Shown here one piece after another: positions 47,901 to 59,376 of a stretch of 64,000 nt of DNA. Below the pieces are notes generated by a model. The model ran no database searches. It was given only the letters and a program-made list of their open reading frames with translations, and had not been told where the DNA came from. Numbering within the stretch: position 1 is the stretch's first letter; each line of letters starts with the position of its first letter. Source of the DNA: Amoeboaphelidium protococcarum (Eukaryota; Aphelidiomycota; Aphelidea); assembly GCA_023515745.1 (NCBI GenBank), contig JALECJ010000257.1, forward strand, positions 64,687-128,686. Direction: 5' to 3'. A program made the translations under genes and the position numbers.

Positions 47901-47950
47901 TGCTTGAGACTTAACAGGTTGCTGAGACATAATAATAGGTGGATTTGTGA
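44901..47950 (+). CDS. Receptor-like transmembrane protein kinase with beta-propeller-like ectodomain
   Basis: Two exons, 44901-46877 and 46937-47950, with a 59-nt gtatgt...cag intron; 997 codons. Residues ~20-340 contain repeats like SNRNIYITGVFNDDIFVLKY, resembling bacterial SBBP beta-propeller repeats. Residues ~350-630 are a Ser/Thr-rich stalk, then a membrane span (FVSIVVGVSIVFIGVA). The kinase domain has AAGGGGELYLC (glycine loop), LAVCKVI (Lys), VAHCDVKPANILL (catalytic loop, Cys replacing Arg of HRD), MTDFGIS and SYASPESI, and ends at TGA 47948-47950. It is predicted active but of non-RD type. The splice was placed because the kinase lies in a different frame from the ectodomain and the intron restores one chain. 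No convincing signal peptide is visible at the chosen ATG; an upstream exon is possible. Confidence 0.75.
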
Positions 47951-48147
47951 TAATATGTGACTTGATATGATGTTATGATAATGTTTAAATAACCACTACT
48001 TCAGAAGCGCTTTTTTATCTCCTCGATTTCTCAACTTTAAACATAGCTTTAACGTATGCTAGAAATTTTAAAGCACTCCGCTGTAATGCGCTCTAAGCAC
48101 AACAAGTACAAAATGAAAGCAAAGTACTATCAGTAACGCACTTTAAT

Positions 48148-51066
48148 TCAACTAATCAATGTCCTCTTTAATATAGTTTTGCCTTTTGATTTTAACGCTG
48201 CAGCGGAATCAACTTCTTCCTGATACATTCGATAGTCTACAGAATGACATTAATCATATTAAGTCTTAGTGATCTTCATTGCTGCCAAATTCATTCCCAC
48301 TTCATCTCTATAGGATGCCAGGCTCTTCTACAGATAGACACGTATCTGGCTAAGGTGCTGCTTGATTGACACGTTTTAATCACCAATCTGATACAATGAA
48401 CGATTATTAGCGATCTGATTACCATGCGCGTAAAGCACAAATTTTAACACTCGAACACTCAAAGTAGTAGTTGCTGGAGATTAACTCCAAATCTTAATAC
48501 AATGCAATAACATGGGAATCTTGCTAAATGACACCATCCATAGAGCATCATCCAAATCAGCAGACTTGATATCTTCTATACATTTCAAAACATACTATTC
48601 AGGTTTCTAGATTCTTAATGCAATCAACAGCGGGTTCACCTAAGGAGGTGGTATAGGATTCCCTTGCACCTGTGCTTTATTGAAAGCAGCTGCTTTGCCC
48701 AGTTCTTCCTCTAAAATCTGCAAAGCCTCCACAATCTTCTCGCCCGCTTTCAAACTCTCAGAAGTCACCTTACCAACTTTGTCCTAGCCGGCAACATCCA
48801 GTTCATCCTTTTCATTCAAATTACCCAGAATCTCTTCTTCAAAAGTCTCTTCAGCCTCACGCTCTCGCTCCTCCTCAATGAACACGTCTTCATCTGTCAT
48901 TTTGTACACTCTGAGACACTTGTCCTGTCCAGACGCAATTATAGTATCCCCAGACTGACCAACATCGAGAGCAAGCAATTCACCAAATGACTCATCAATC
49001 TTACTGATCAGCTGGAATCTATCTCCATCCCAATACTTGACGCGTTTATCTCCTCCAATACTCACAAATAAATGCGTATCTGTAATAAATTTCACACCGG
49101 TAACTGCTTCCTGATGAGCGAATATGCTCTTATGACAATCACCAAAGTCCAGACCCCAAATCTTGATATTCTTATCCGCAGATCCGGAAATGAGCATTTT
49201 ACTATCAGCAGAAATGTCCATAGATAGCACCGGTAGCTTATGACCATATAAATTTAAGAACAACTTCAGAGTATCATTAAAGAATACTTTGATAGTGTTA
49301 TCCAGCAGCGCAACAGCAACAAGATTCCCATTTGGAGATACTCGCACACATTGAACTTCGTCTTGGAGCTTCAACACGCGCTTTTGCACCACAGTCAGAA
49401 TCTTCTGCTTCACAATTTGACCATCAGCACTATCATCGACACCACCTGTAACTTCTGTGACAAACTCCCAAAATCCAACACTTTTATCAGCGCCACCAGT
49501 GATTAAGCTGCGTTTATCCGGAGTTATCTAGAGAGACGTGACCGAGCCATTGTGCGCATCAGTTACACTCAGCAAAGTGGACGATGGACAATCATACAAT
49601 AGTAACTGCCCCTACTTGGTACCGACAACAATATGCCTATTACCAGCCAAAAACGCACTACAAGTAGCGATGTAATTATCATCATTGGCAAGAGTTCTGA
49701 GACATTATCCATTCTAAAGATTCCACAACTTAAAATTGTCACCTTTACCACCACTCGATCCAGCAGAGAACGCCATCTATTCATCACTGCTCAGAGCCAC
49801 AGTCTTCACAGGAGAACGATGACCAAGACGGTCAAGGGAGCAAATGTTACCCAACTCAGCCTGCTTGCTCTTGATACAGTACGCCTGCACCTAATTATTC
49901 GACATTGCAACAATAAAAGTCAGCACTTGGCCTGAAGAAGATTCTTCTGGTACAAAATCAAAGCTCTGATTCTTGGCCATCATCTTGATAACTCTAGATG
50001 ATACAAACTTATCCTCAGCCTTGATCTTAATTTCAGCTTCAGGGTCTTGTGCCTTCTTACGAAGCTTCTTCGAGATGTCTTTATCATTCTTAATGGAATA
50101 AACTTCCAGAGTCCTATCCGCTGTCTAACATCCAAAATACTATCCAGACGGATGCCGTATCAGAGTGAGGACACGCTCATTACTCTATCTTTTCACTATA
50201 CCATATAGAACAACACCTTGACTGTCGCCATCTATATTAGCATCTTTAGCACTTGCATCATTGCTAGTAATATCCACTTGCATCTAATCCAAATCTCTAC
50301 GCAACTTCTTACCAAGAACGTCAAAGTCCAACTCCCATACGCGTAACTCTGGCTCAGAAGATGCACTTATCAAGTACTTATTATCGCAGACAAGCACAGA
50401 TTTCCACACTTCGCTTCTGTGTCCAACCACAGTCTCAACACAAAACATACTAGATATATCCCAAACTTTGATCAAGGTGTCTTTACTAGCGGAAATCAGA
50501 TAAGATTACTCACCATGAGTGACATGATGCAGCGATGATATTTAATCTTTGTGGCCTCTAAACTTACATACGCCCTTCTCTTCAATCAGATCCCATTAGA
50601 TGATATCAGTATCTGAAGATCCACTAAATAACATTGATCCTTCTGCATTGCTGGTGAAAGTATAAACTGCAGATTTATGACCATTAAGCGTCAAGAGCGG
50701 TTCTCGCTGAAGAGTGACGCGTCCAGCACTCTAGTTGGATAAAAGTAGCGCGATATCTGGGCATTTCCACACTCTGATAGATCCATCAGCGTATCCAACA
50801 GCCAGTCTATCAGTATCAGAGGTGTCGCTACTGAGGCGATGCATACTAGTTACTAAAGATTTAATTTCATCGCTATAAAATTTAGCAACCACACTTCCAG
50901 TCTTCAGACTCCACACCTGAACTGCATCGAGAGCGGGTATAAAAGCAAACTGACCCTGAGCAGATTTGACATTAGATCCACAAAACAGAATATCTGCATT
51001 AGGAGAGCACAATACACCTAAATGTTTGATATCACCCTGCTCATACTTGGCATAAGATTTAACCAT
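48148..51066 (-). CDS. UTP12: U3 snoRNP component UTP12/DIP2 (WDR3)
   Basis: 973 codons, ATG 51066 to TGA 48148-48150, close to the ~940 of yeast and human orthologues. A string of WD40 repeats covers residues ~1-690 (e.g. LAVGYADGSIRVWKCP, YLISASKDTLIKVWDIS, MLISGSADKNIKIWGLDFGD) with the diagnostic GHKLPVLSMDIS and FIEEEREREAEETFEEE linker. The C-terminal Utp12 domain follows (RIQKPEQYVLKCIEDIKSAD; LPFLL-like HCIKIWSQSPATTTLSVRVL; LRQHL-like QHLSQIRVYLQKSLASYRD). It belongs to the UTP-B subcomplex of the SSU processome for 18S rRNA maturation in the nucleolus. A Lys-rich end fits its nucleolar location. Confidence 0.93.
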
Positions 51067-52106
51067 TTCTATATACTTGATTTTCAAAGATTTTCACCTT
51101 TTTCTCGCTCTTCTTCTGGTGAAGTGAAGAGATTTAAGAGACGAGAGCGCGTTCCTTTACAGCGAGAATTGTCACCTATAAATTCGTCGAGTTCAATCTG
51201 TTGGATTACATTGTGGAATATGTTACGAATAAATGATCGAAATAAGTGGCGATAATATAGTTAATCACGGAATAAGAAGGAAAACTTTATAAGCCCTCTT
51301 GAGGTGATGAAGATGTGGCAGGAAGGTAATTGCATGAATTTGAATGACAAGCTTTGATTATCTTTGTGCAACAATTATTCCTTTCTAAGTGTCTGTAGGA
51401 TGGAAAAGAGCAACCCCTCACATGAGCAAAGTGTATGGCGCGTTGGCTTTGTTTGCATTAGCTGGATATTCGCTGAGTAGCTTTAGAACAGACAAGTCAA
51501 AAGATTCCTAGCAGATTAACCGCTGAATTGACCATTGAATTGTGATGACTTTAATAAATAAATTGTGTCAATCTCTATTATATATAGTATAGATTCTCAA
51601 TACAGCGCAGTAGTACATCAACGTGGTATCTAGTTGTCTGTTGTGCGATAAAACATATAGGAAACTACTTTTAACGGAGATTTACTTTGCTATCAAGATA
51701 TCCGAGAGGTGTAATTGCAATCTACTCTAGTTAATCACCACCCAGCTATTAATCTTTTGACAAATATCTTTTCCCATAAGTCAGTACCTAGTGAGTATTT
51801 ATCTGCCGTACCTACTTATCCATCTTGACAACGAGTGTATTTGATAATAGAATCTATTGTTTGATCTCACTCCACCACCCCATTTGCTTGGAGATGAATT
51901 TATTTTCGCACTTGAAACGGCCCAGAAGTCGTTTGCTTTCACAGAACAAACGAGCGAAATAAAATAGATTGAGCTGCTGCCGCTTCGCTAAATATAAACT
52001 GTTTCGAAATTAGATTTGGTTCGCTCATACCACTCCCGTCCCGCTAGAATACATACATACAGATAGATAGAAGATAAATAGCCTAAGCATTAATAAGTCT
52101 TGAAAC
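51067..52106. other. Long divergent promoter region
   Basis: About 1 kb between UTP12 (-) and the MADS gene (+), listed apart from the small ORF at 51422. It contains (ACAT)n/(AGAT)n microsatellites at 52049-52080 just before the MADS ATG. A second overlapping small frame (51400-51531, 44 codons) is equally open. Otherwise nothing was seen. Confidence 0.4.
51422..51526 (+). CDS. Possible 34-residue single-span membrane peptide
   Basis: ATG 51422 to TGA 51524-51526. The frame reads MSKVYGALALFALAGYSLSS followed by a short polar tail, which is one hydrophobic span. Size and form resemble small mitochondrial membrane subunits, but I cannot name it, and an overlapping frame from ATG 51400 competes. 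Listed because such genes are otherwise missed; it may be chance. Confidence 0.25.
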
Positions 52107-53183
52107 ATGGGAAGAAAGAAGATTGCTATTAAAAGAATTCCGGATGCTAGAAGACGTCATGTCACATTCTCTCGCCGCAAAGTTGGTCTGATGAAGAAGG
52201 CATACGAGCTATCCGTTCTCTGCGGGTGCGATGTCGGCCTGGTCATGATCAGTGCCGATAAGGTGACTTTGTACTCGAACAAGAGCATGGATTAGATCAT
52301 TCATAAATACAATGATGTCGTGCAGTGTAATCCTGATGATGTTGAACAGTTTTTCGATCAGGATCTCGCTGGCATGGTGGACAATGGCGATATGGCGGAT
52401 AACTTTGATGATGATGACTTTGGCTCCACGGCTAGGGAGAATGCGATCGCTGCGGGCGAAGATGAAGTTGCGAGCCAAGTTGAAAAGAAGCCAGCGAAGA
52501 AGAAGCGGGCCAGTAAGCGAGGCTCTGTCAGCATGGCGCCTGATGAAGGGAGCAAGGAGTACGGTTCAAACAACTTGAACTCTGAGCCTAGTTACCATGC
52601 CCATTTCTCTAATCTACATAGAACGATGGTGCCGTTTGGCATGCAATCCAATGATGATATTGCCAAAGTTAATGGTATGATCAATGCTGGCTACTATTAA
52701 TAACATCTCGCGACATCTAATCAATCTGGCGCATCGAGCTCAAATTCTGGTAATGCACCAAATTAATCTGGGTTCACCAATCCGTACATGAATTATCCTC
52801 CGTATTACATATTCCACCCGTATTCGCTGAACTAGAATGACACTTTGCATGCGCATGTGCCTTCGGCGGCGCCTAATGATATTTCCAGACCTTCAATTAG
52901 CTCCTTTGGTGACTCTACTCCCCAGTTGGCTGCGATTGTTAATAATCACAAAAATGCCGTCATGATGATCTCACCATCAGGAAGTACATCCCACTTGCCT
53001 GGATTGCCACCGTTCAACTTTGCGCACTCTATGCTGCCTGATATGTCATCTTCGAATAATTCTCTAATGATCATGGCGCATGCGGCGAGTAATGAGAATT
53101 TGAAGTCTGAACGGGATAGTGACAACACCGATTAGAAAAGTCACCAGGGCGACCTATAGAATTCTGGTCATGATGATAAGTGA
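52107..53183 (+). CDS. MEF2-type (type II) MADS-box transcription factor
   Basis: 359 codons, ATG 52107 to TGA 53181-53183. Residues 1-60 are a MADS box: MGRKKIAIKRIPDARRRHVT, then FSRRKVGLMKKAYELSVLCG and CDVGLVMISADKVTLYSNKS. The MGRKKI start and LMKKAYELSVLC run are the MEF2/Rlm1 type rather than SRF/Mcm1. The region just after (MDQIIHKYNDV) fits the MEF2-specific extension. The rest is acidic then Gln/Asn/Pro-rich and includes a basic NLS-like KKPAKKKRASKR. In fungi Rlm1/Smp1 act downstream of cell-wall MAP kinases; that role here is inference. Confidence 0.92.
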
Positions 53184-53403
53184 TGATTTTGTCAATAATA
53201 AAGATATTTGTGTTCTATAGTACAGCTTTGTATACACCTTTTGTATTCCGTTTTTAAATGCTAATGAAACCAATGATGATCTAGGCTGTAAGGGGTATTG
53301 CCGTATTGACTGCGCCACAGGTAATTTTGTACCATGACCGAACCGAATGTATCATTCGTCATCACATTGCTTTAGAAACTTTATTATGAATACATTGTAG
53401 TTT

Positions 53404-55867
53404 ATGGATCATTATCCAATATCTGTATCTGATATGAATATTATTGAGAAGAACGCGATTAAAGATAGTAAATCGTACGGCTTGTAAAGTATGATCTGTT
53501 AAGCATTACCAGTGTCCTGTGGAGATGTAACTTGTCCTTCGCTTTCAGATCAGGCACTTTCACCATCTACAAAGACTTATGAATATTTCTCTGCACCTAC
53601 TCAAGGATGTTCTAATCAATGTTCGATAGAAAGATGTAACGGCGCTTTATAATTAGATTGGGCTGGAATTCTATTTTCCGACTGCGAAAGTGATGATGAG
53701 CCAATCGTCTTATACTCCGCTGGCATTGCTGTAAATCCTAGTTACCAAGCGTTAAATTTAATCCCTATTGAAGAGCATCATCTGTTATCATCTTTGCAAA
53801 AGTAATCCTATGTTATCATCTTTGCAAGAGTAATCCTAGACAATTTCAGTTGCTAATAGAAAGCTGTTGAATAATAGTAATACTAAAAAGCTAAGTAGTA
53901 AATCCTCCGACGAAATCATGCACGGCGTAAAGATCGACACTGCTGGCGCCACTGATCGCCTGACCAACAATGGCACGAATGGTAGCCCCTAATCTCCGAC
54001 GACAAGAGCTGCCCTGTTATCGCCTCCTGGATTTGATCATCCTAAATACAATACTAAAAATAATAAGCTCTCTAATATCGAGGTCTTGAAAGACTAGACG
54101 ACTGTCAAGAGTAAAAGATAAAAGAAGGTCGTTAGAGGCAAAATCAAGAGTGTGATGACGGATTCTCCTTTGGTCTTTAAACGCGGTAAAGCGGCCTACA
54201 ATACTCACAATTATGGTTGGAAATGGTTGTAAGACGTTGAGGCGAATCAAATGGTAATAATCAAGAATCTGGATTTGGCGGTATGTAAGCAGATTGCAGC
54301 GGCTTGTCAATTCAAATTGCCTGATACTCTATAAAAGCTGGATAAAGCTGCGTCTGGTGTTTTGAAGAGCTTATTTTAGGCGATGATGACGATTTCGGTG
54401 AAAAGTATGAAAAGTGATGTTGTTGATGGTGCGAGCGATAAATCGGTGATGTTTGTTCATAATGTTATGATGGGAAGATTGAGACGTCTTGATGTGGATG
54501 TATCAAAGTTTGAAGACGCGCAGGCTCCCTATCTGGTGGTGCTATCCGACTCTGACACTGCTGAGAGTTTTGTGAAGCATTTCTAGTAAGTTACTACTGC
54601 GAAAAAGGACAACGAATGCTTTATCCTTAACTAGAGAGAATTTCCTTCTGTGGTGGCGCGTCATTTAATCTAGCCGCACGCTTATCCTTTGAAATATCCA
54701 GGTGATGATGTTGAAGTTATGAAGTAAGAGTAGAAAGCACCTGTCTTGGTACCTTGTTATCTGGTATTAGCGGTTTAGTCTACTGAAGATCTTAAAAAGT
54801 CTGCTGAAGTTTCTCCTGGTAGCTCTGACCCATTTTTGGTTTGCAATGCTTCTATGGCTTCCACCACAGTACAACACTACAATCGTACTCTTGATAATGG
54901 TTTTGATGCTTTCTGCGTTGTTTATGAAATTTCTTCATCTACAATTTCTGGTTGGTTCAAGGTGATTAGAGTAGATCAAAGCCAGTCCTAGTAATCCAAA
55001 GCTAAGCTGATTGATGTCACCTTAAAGTTGGCGCCTATCAAAAAGATGGAGATTCAAGTTGGTGTCGCGTAAAAGATTTACGATATTTACTTTAATCGCA
55101 ACTTTAATTTGAAAGATGTCAGTAGCTGCTAAATGAACAAGTCAGGCCAACCTACTGTTTTGAATCTCGTACAAGATGATGCCTACAATCTATCCTGGGT
55201 GGTGAATACTGTTCAAGATATGTAAGATAAGAATGTTGATGTCAATCTAGTGATCACGTAGCTTTTGTTGAGTCATATGACTTACCGTCAATCTAAGGGC
55301 CGCAAGTACTTGAAAAACTAAGGTATTCATGGTGGGTATTATGGAAATGCTCCTACAGTATTTGGCAATTCGAGTGTCGGTGCTTATGCTCCAAACGCAG
55401 ACGATAAGACCCTCTTCCCGTCTTTGTGTGAGCCTTAGCTGCTTTCCCAGTTCAAGATTGCGTCCTAGAAGAATTCTGTAGTTAGTTAAAGCAGTTCAGA
55501 CTCTGAGGGAAAATCTTATGCCAAGGCTGTTCGAAAGCCACACGTAAAGTCAGAGGCCAAAGCTGTTAAGGCAGCATAGCAAGAGTCTAGTGACTCGAAG
55601 AAGGTAATGTAGCCTCGTACTCTTGCGCAAATTAAAAATTCCAAGTCCAAAGCATCTAACAGCTGGGCCGATTTTGACTCTGATGATGAAATGGATTATG
55701 GCACGCCGTTGTTCGCGAGTTAGGCACTCTTTGAGGATAAGCTTGATTCCTCAAACACCTCTTCATCAAAGACATCTGCGCAAGTGACCCAAAGTAATAG
55801 TTTTAACAGCCAGTTGGTCAAAGCTGCAGATGAAGCTGGTGCAACTAAGTAAACGTTGGTATAGTGA
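53404..55867 (+). CDS. Large protein of unknown function, frame broken by a 28-bp tandem duplication
   Basis: From ATG 53404 the frame is protein-like to about 53810. From 53811 on, the frame offset by one is open to TGA 55865-55867. The switch coincides with two near-identical 28-mers, 53783-53810 and 53811-53838; removing one unit makes a single ~811-codon frame. The product has basic stretches (KSKRQKKVVRGKIKS), an ordered middle (ASDKSVMFVHNVMMGRLRRL; RHLIQPHAYPLKYPGDDVE; GNAPTVFGNSSVGAYAPN) and a Ser/Gln-rich, acidic tail with SWADFDSDDEMDYG. No domain recognised. Either a recent mutation or a sequencing duplication. Confidence 0.6.
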
Positions 55868-55977
55868 TAGAGGTGAAGTTTTGAAATTGTTTTGAGTGAA
55901 TAGAATAAGTTAGAACTGAATTTACAGATTCAAGTTTACTTATGTGCCAGTCTTCAACTATCAGGTTATAGTACAAA

Positions 55978-57614
55978 TCAACTATTATTCGAACTTGTAT
56001 CAAAGCTTTTCAGCTTGGCAATAAACTCATTGCAAATCAGTGATAGCTACTACTTTTCACAAACCGTCTGATCCAATTCCTTCTGCAATGAACCAACTTG
56101 AGCTTCAGCTCTGTTCAGCTGAGTAAGCAATGCAATCTTCTCACTTTCAAAATCCTACTTGATTCTCTCAAGTTCCACGTTAGCCTCGTTCATCTTACCT
56201 TCTGCATGTGACTTGACAGCCTCAACTGCATTTAGCGCTGCCACTAGTTCTTACTGCAGCTCGGATTGTTTCAGCTTCATCTGATCCTCATTCTACAGAT
56301 ACGACATGGATACTTAAATGAGATGCAAATGAGCAGATGTATTACCTTTTTTAACTTTTCCAGTTACACTCTCTACTCTTCAAACTGGATTCTCAAATTT
56401 TAAAATGACTTTTACACAATATCAAACTCCATCACAGTCGTCTTCTTCTCTTGAGCCATTTGATCGACAATCAGCTTATGTCTATCATTTTGACGCTAAA
56501 TATCATCCTCCAGATTTAGCTTGAGACTTTCTAAAGTTTCCAGAGTATCTTCCAGCTAGCCATTTGTCTGCGTAGAATCAGCAAGCTCTTGTTTGAGAGA
56601 TTGGATTTCATCATCTTTGGCAGATAGCTTTGACTCATAATCTTCAGAAAGATCAGCTCTTGCTTTATCAATATCTTTTTAGGAATATTTCGGTACAGAG
56701 CCAGGAGAGGCAACCATATTAGGCAACATATCCCAATTCTTAATGCTAGACATCGTGATAGCTTCTCCAAGTGGTGTCTTACTTTGAACAGAAGCTTTAC
56801 CATATGGAGTAACAGGGATCAAAAGTCCCGCAGATGACATTCTCATCAGGACTGCTCGTTTCTGACTTTAGTTCAATTTAAAAGTATCTTCCTCATCATT
56901 AACACTTTCAAGATACCACTCTTCTGGAATAGTGTACAAAGTATTGGAGTCAAACTCTAGTGTTGAGGCTTTGGCCTCCTACTCAATAATCTCCGGGTTA
57001 CTGCCCAAATCATCGCGACATTTCTCAATGTTAGCAGAGTCAACACCGTGTTCATTATTCAGCTCAGTAGAAGAACTCTCTTATAACTCAGTAGCAACTA
57101 AGGAGGACTTTAAAACATTAGAATGACCAACACATTGACTACCGGCAGGAGTACGAGCATGATTGTGTAAATTTACGATGACTTCTCCGTCATCATACTC
57201 TACATCATCATTATTAACACCAACTCCATCGGCACCCAAAGACGCGTCGGGTGAAACAATCTGTCGCAAAGGAGTTGAAACGTCGCCGCGTTTGTTCTGA
57301 GGAGATGAGTCGGCCATAGACGTAAGAGATTTCCATATGGAACCATCGATAATTACTGGATGACCAAGCAGAGATCCAGACTTGATATTCACTTCTTTGG
57401 GTCTATCGAAACTTTCAACAATTGTACTCAAATCATCTTCTTATCCAATGGCTGTTTTTGAGGATGCTGGAAGTTTCGCAGCTTTATGAGGAACATGGGC
57501 AGGCATTGAATGACGCTTTCGAACATTGCCATTGTTAAGTTGGCTTATAATCTAAGATGACACTTGGACCGTATTACTCACATTATTAATGTTCTCCTAG
57601 TTATCGTTCTCCAT
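55978..57614 (-). CDS. TACC-domain coiled-coil protein
   Basis: Two exons, 57614-56346 and 56292-55978, with a 53-nt intron; 527 residues. The N-terminal ~270 residues are acidic and disordered. A coiled coil runs from ~300 to the end. The last ~100 residues match the TACC domain: KSHAEGKMNEANVELERIK, EKIALLTQLNRAEAQVGSLQ and the terminal LSLICNEFIAKLKSF, which corresponds to the conserved ICDELIAKM ending of animal TACC proteins. TACC proteins recruit the XMAP215/Alp14 microtubule polymerase to spindle poles and microtubule plus ends (Mia1/Alp7 in fission yeast). The intron falls just before this domain, and without it the TACC part would be lost. Confidence 0.85.
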
Positions 57615-57856
57615 ACTATCACAATTCTAGATATCGTATGTCTGTCTTTGATAAGGCAAATGACCGCAGTTTTTAGGTATAAGCTTAGTGTTAAAGAAGT
57701 AGCGAGCTGAAACAAAGAACATTCGGTGAAGCTTGGGAATGTCGCCATCTAATATAAATTGTATGGCACTACGAAATGAAAATTGTATATCAGATGCAAA
57801 AATTCTTACGCGTATATTATATCCTGGAGCATCAATTCAAATCTCATTCAACTCTC

Positions 57857-59242
57857 TCAAGCTGTTTTGTTCTCTACATCGATGATCTGCCCATCAGCAG
57901 CTGTCTCACTCTATACATCAATCTACACATTACTTTGCACTTACACCGCCTAATTAGCCTAAATCTATTCCTGATCAACCGATTAGTCCTTGACAGTCTC
58001 AGCCTTAGCCACAACATCCTCATGTACATCTTTATCTAGAGCTTAAACAGATTAATTATTGTCTGCAATGGCAGCAACAGACACCTATTACTCAACTGCG
58101 GACTACGATGCATTCTCCATTTTGGACTCTTGGACGACTTGGGCATCTCCCGAAGATACCTAGTTTTCATTGCTTTAAGGCTACGCGTCAACTAATGGCT
58201 GATTCTCTACCGGCTATGGTTTGTCCTATTCTATAGCATCGCTCAATTGCTGTTCATTTTAAGCAGGAATAATTTCAGCATTAGACACAGCTTAGGGCAA
58301 AGCTGCCACAACATGATTGTCATTTTGAGTATTTTGAGCTTCCACTACAGCAACATTTCTCTCAGTATTTAGCGAGACATCCAGCTAAGTGACAGATGCC
58401 TGTTTAGTAGCACCAGCATTCTCGGCGCTTACATTGACATTCACATCACTCTGCTTAAGCACTGCCTCTACATTTACCTCGTCTCTATTATTATTGAATC
58501 CAGCATCAGAGTGGCGAACTTCAGCCTCAACACCAGCCTACTATTATACTGCGCCGATAGATGCAACATCGTTACTGTCGTCTAACTTGACATTGGATTA
58601 AGCTTGGGACTCAACTGCAACTGACGATTAATTCTATGGTGACTGTGCAACCTCTTTCTTAATCTTAATATCTTATTGATCTGCAGCGACTTTAACATCC
58701 GAGCCTGCCGATTAAGCTGTTGCTTCTTTAGTAGCATTCTATGGAGAAGATGTCGAAGACGATTCTTATTTGGGAGTCTCTTACTACACCGAAGAAGATT
58801 ACTGTTTAATCTCACTTACAGACATGGCAACTGCAGCTTTAGGTGCATCGTCGACAGGTGCAGCAACTATTGGCTTTTTGTTCATAGATTCTTTGAGCAC
58901 AGAGATATCAATAGCGCCAGACTGCATATCATTAGATCCGACATGAGTGGTGTGTTGAAAGTTACTAGGACCTCCAATCATGGCCTTGTTCAGCTTCCCA
59001 CCTCCCTTCTTCTTATTCTTCTACTAACGCTTCTACTTTTCCAAGTCGGCTAACCGTGTATTGCTGCTGACATTCTTCTTATCGCTCTAAGGGCTGATCC
59101 TCGCTGAGGCTTTTACGTTACTTGCACTTTAGCTGCTTATTCCACCCTACTTGTACTTATCGCCGTTGCTATGCGCACTGCCTGGCTTTTGCCCTGGTTG
59201 TGCTTCCGCTGTCCAAATATAAGCCGATAAAGTTTATCCCAT
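57857..59242 (-). CDS. Disordered Gln/Ala/Val-rich acidic protein
   Basis: 462 codons, ATG 59242 to TGA 57857-57859. The N-terminal ~80 residues are basic (KKNVSSNTRLADLEKQKRQ and KNKKKGGGKLNKAMIGGP). The remainder alternates acidic and Gln/Val/Ala stretches, with very many TAA/TAG glutamines and no predicted fold. The basic segment with a KGGGKLNKAMIGGPSNF-type motif could bind nucleic acid. I do not recognise a family. The frame is long and has consistent amino acid bias, which supports it as real. Confidence 0.6.
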
Positions 59243-59376
59243 TCTAAACTGATTTAAATGCAATTATAGCTTCTTCAATTTAATGCGGATAAAATTTAAA
59301 AGATAGAGCTAAATAAAATTGTTATTGATTTGTGTAGAGAAATTAACGAGTTGAAACAGAAATCTATTTTTAGTCG

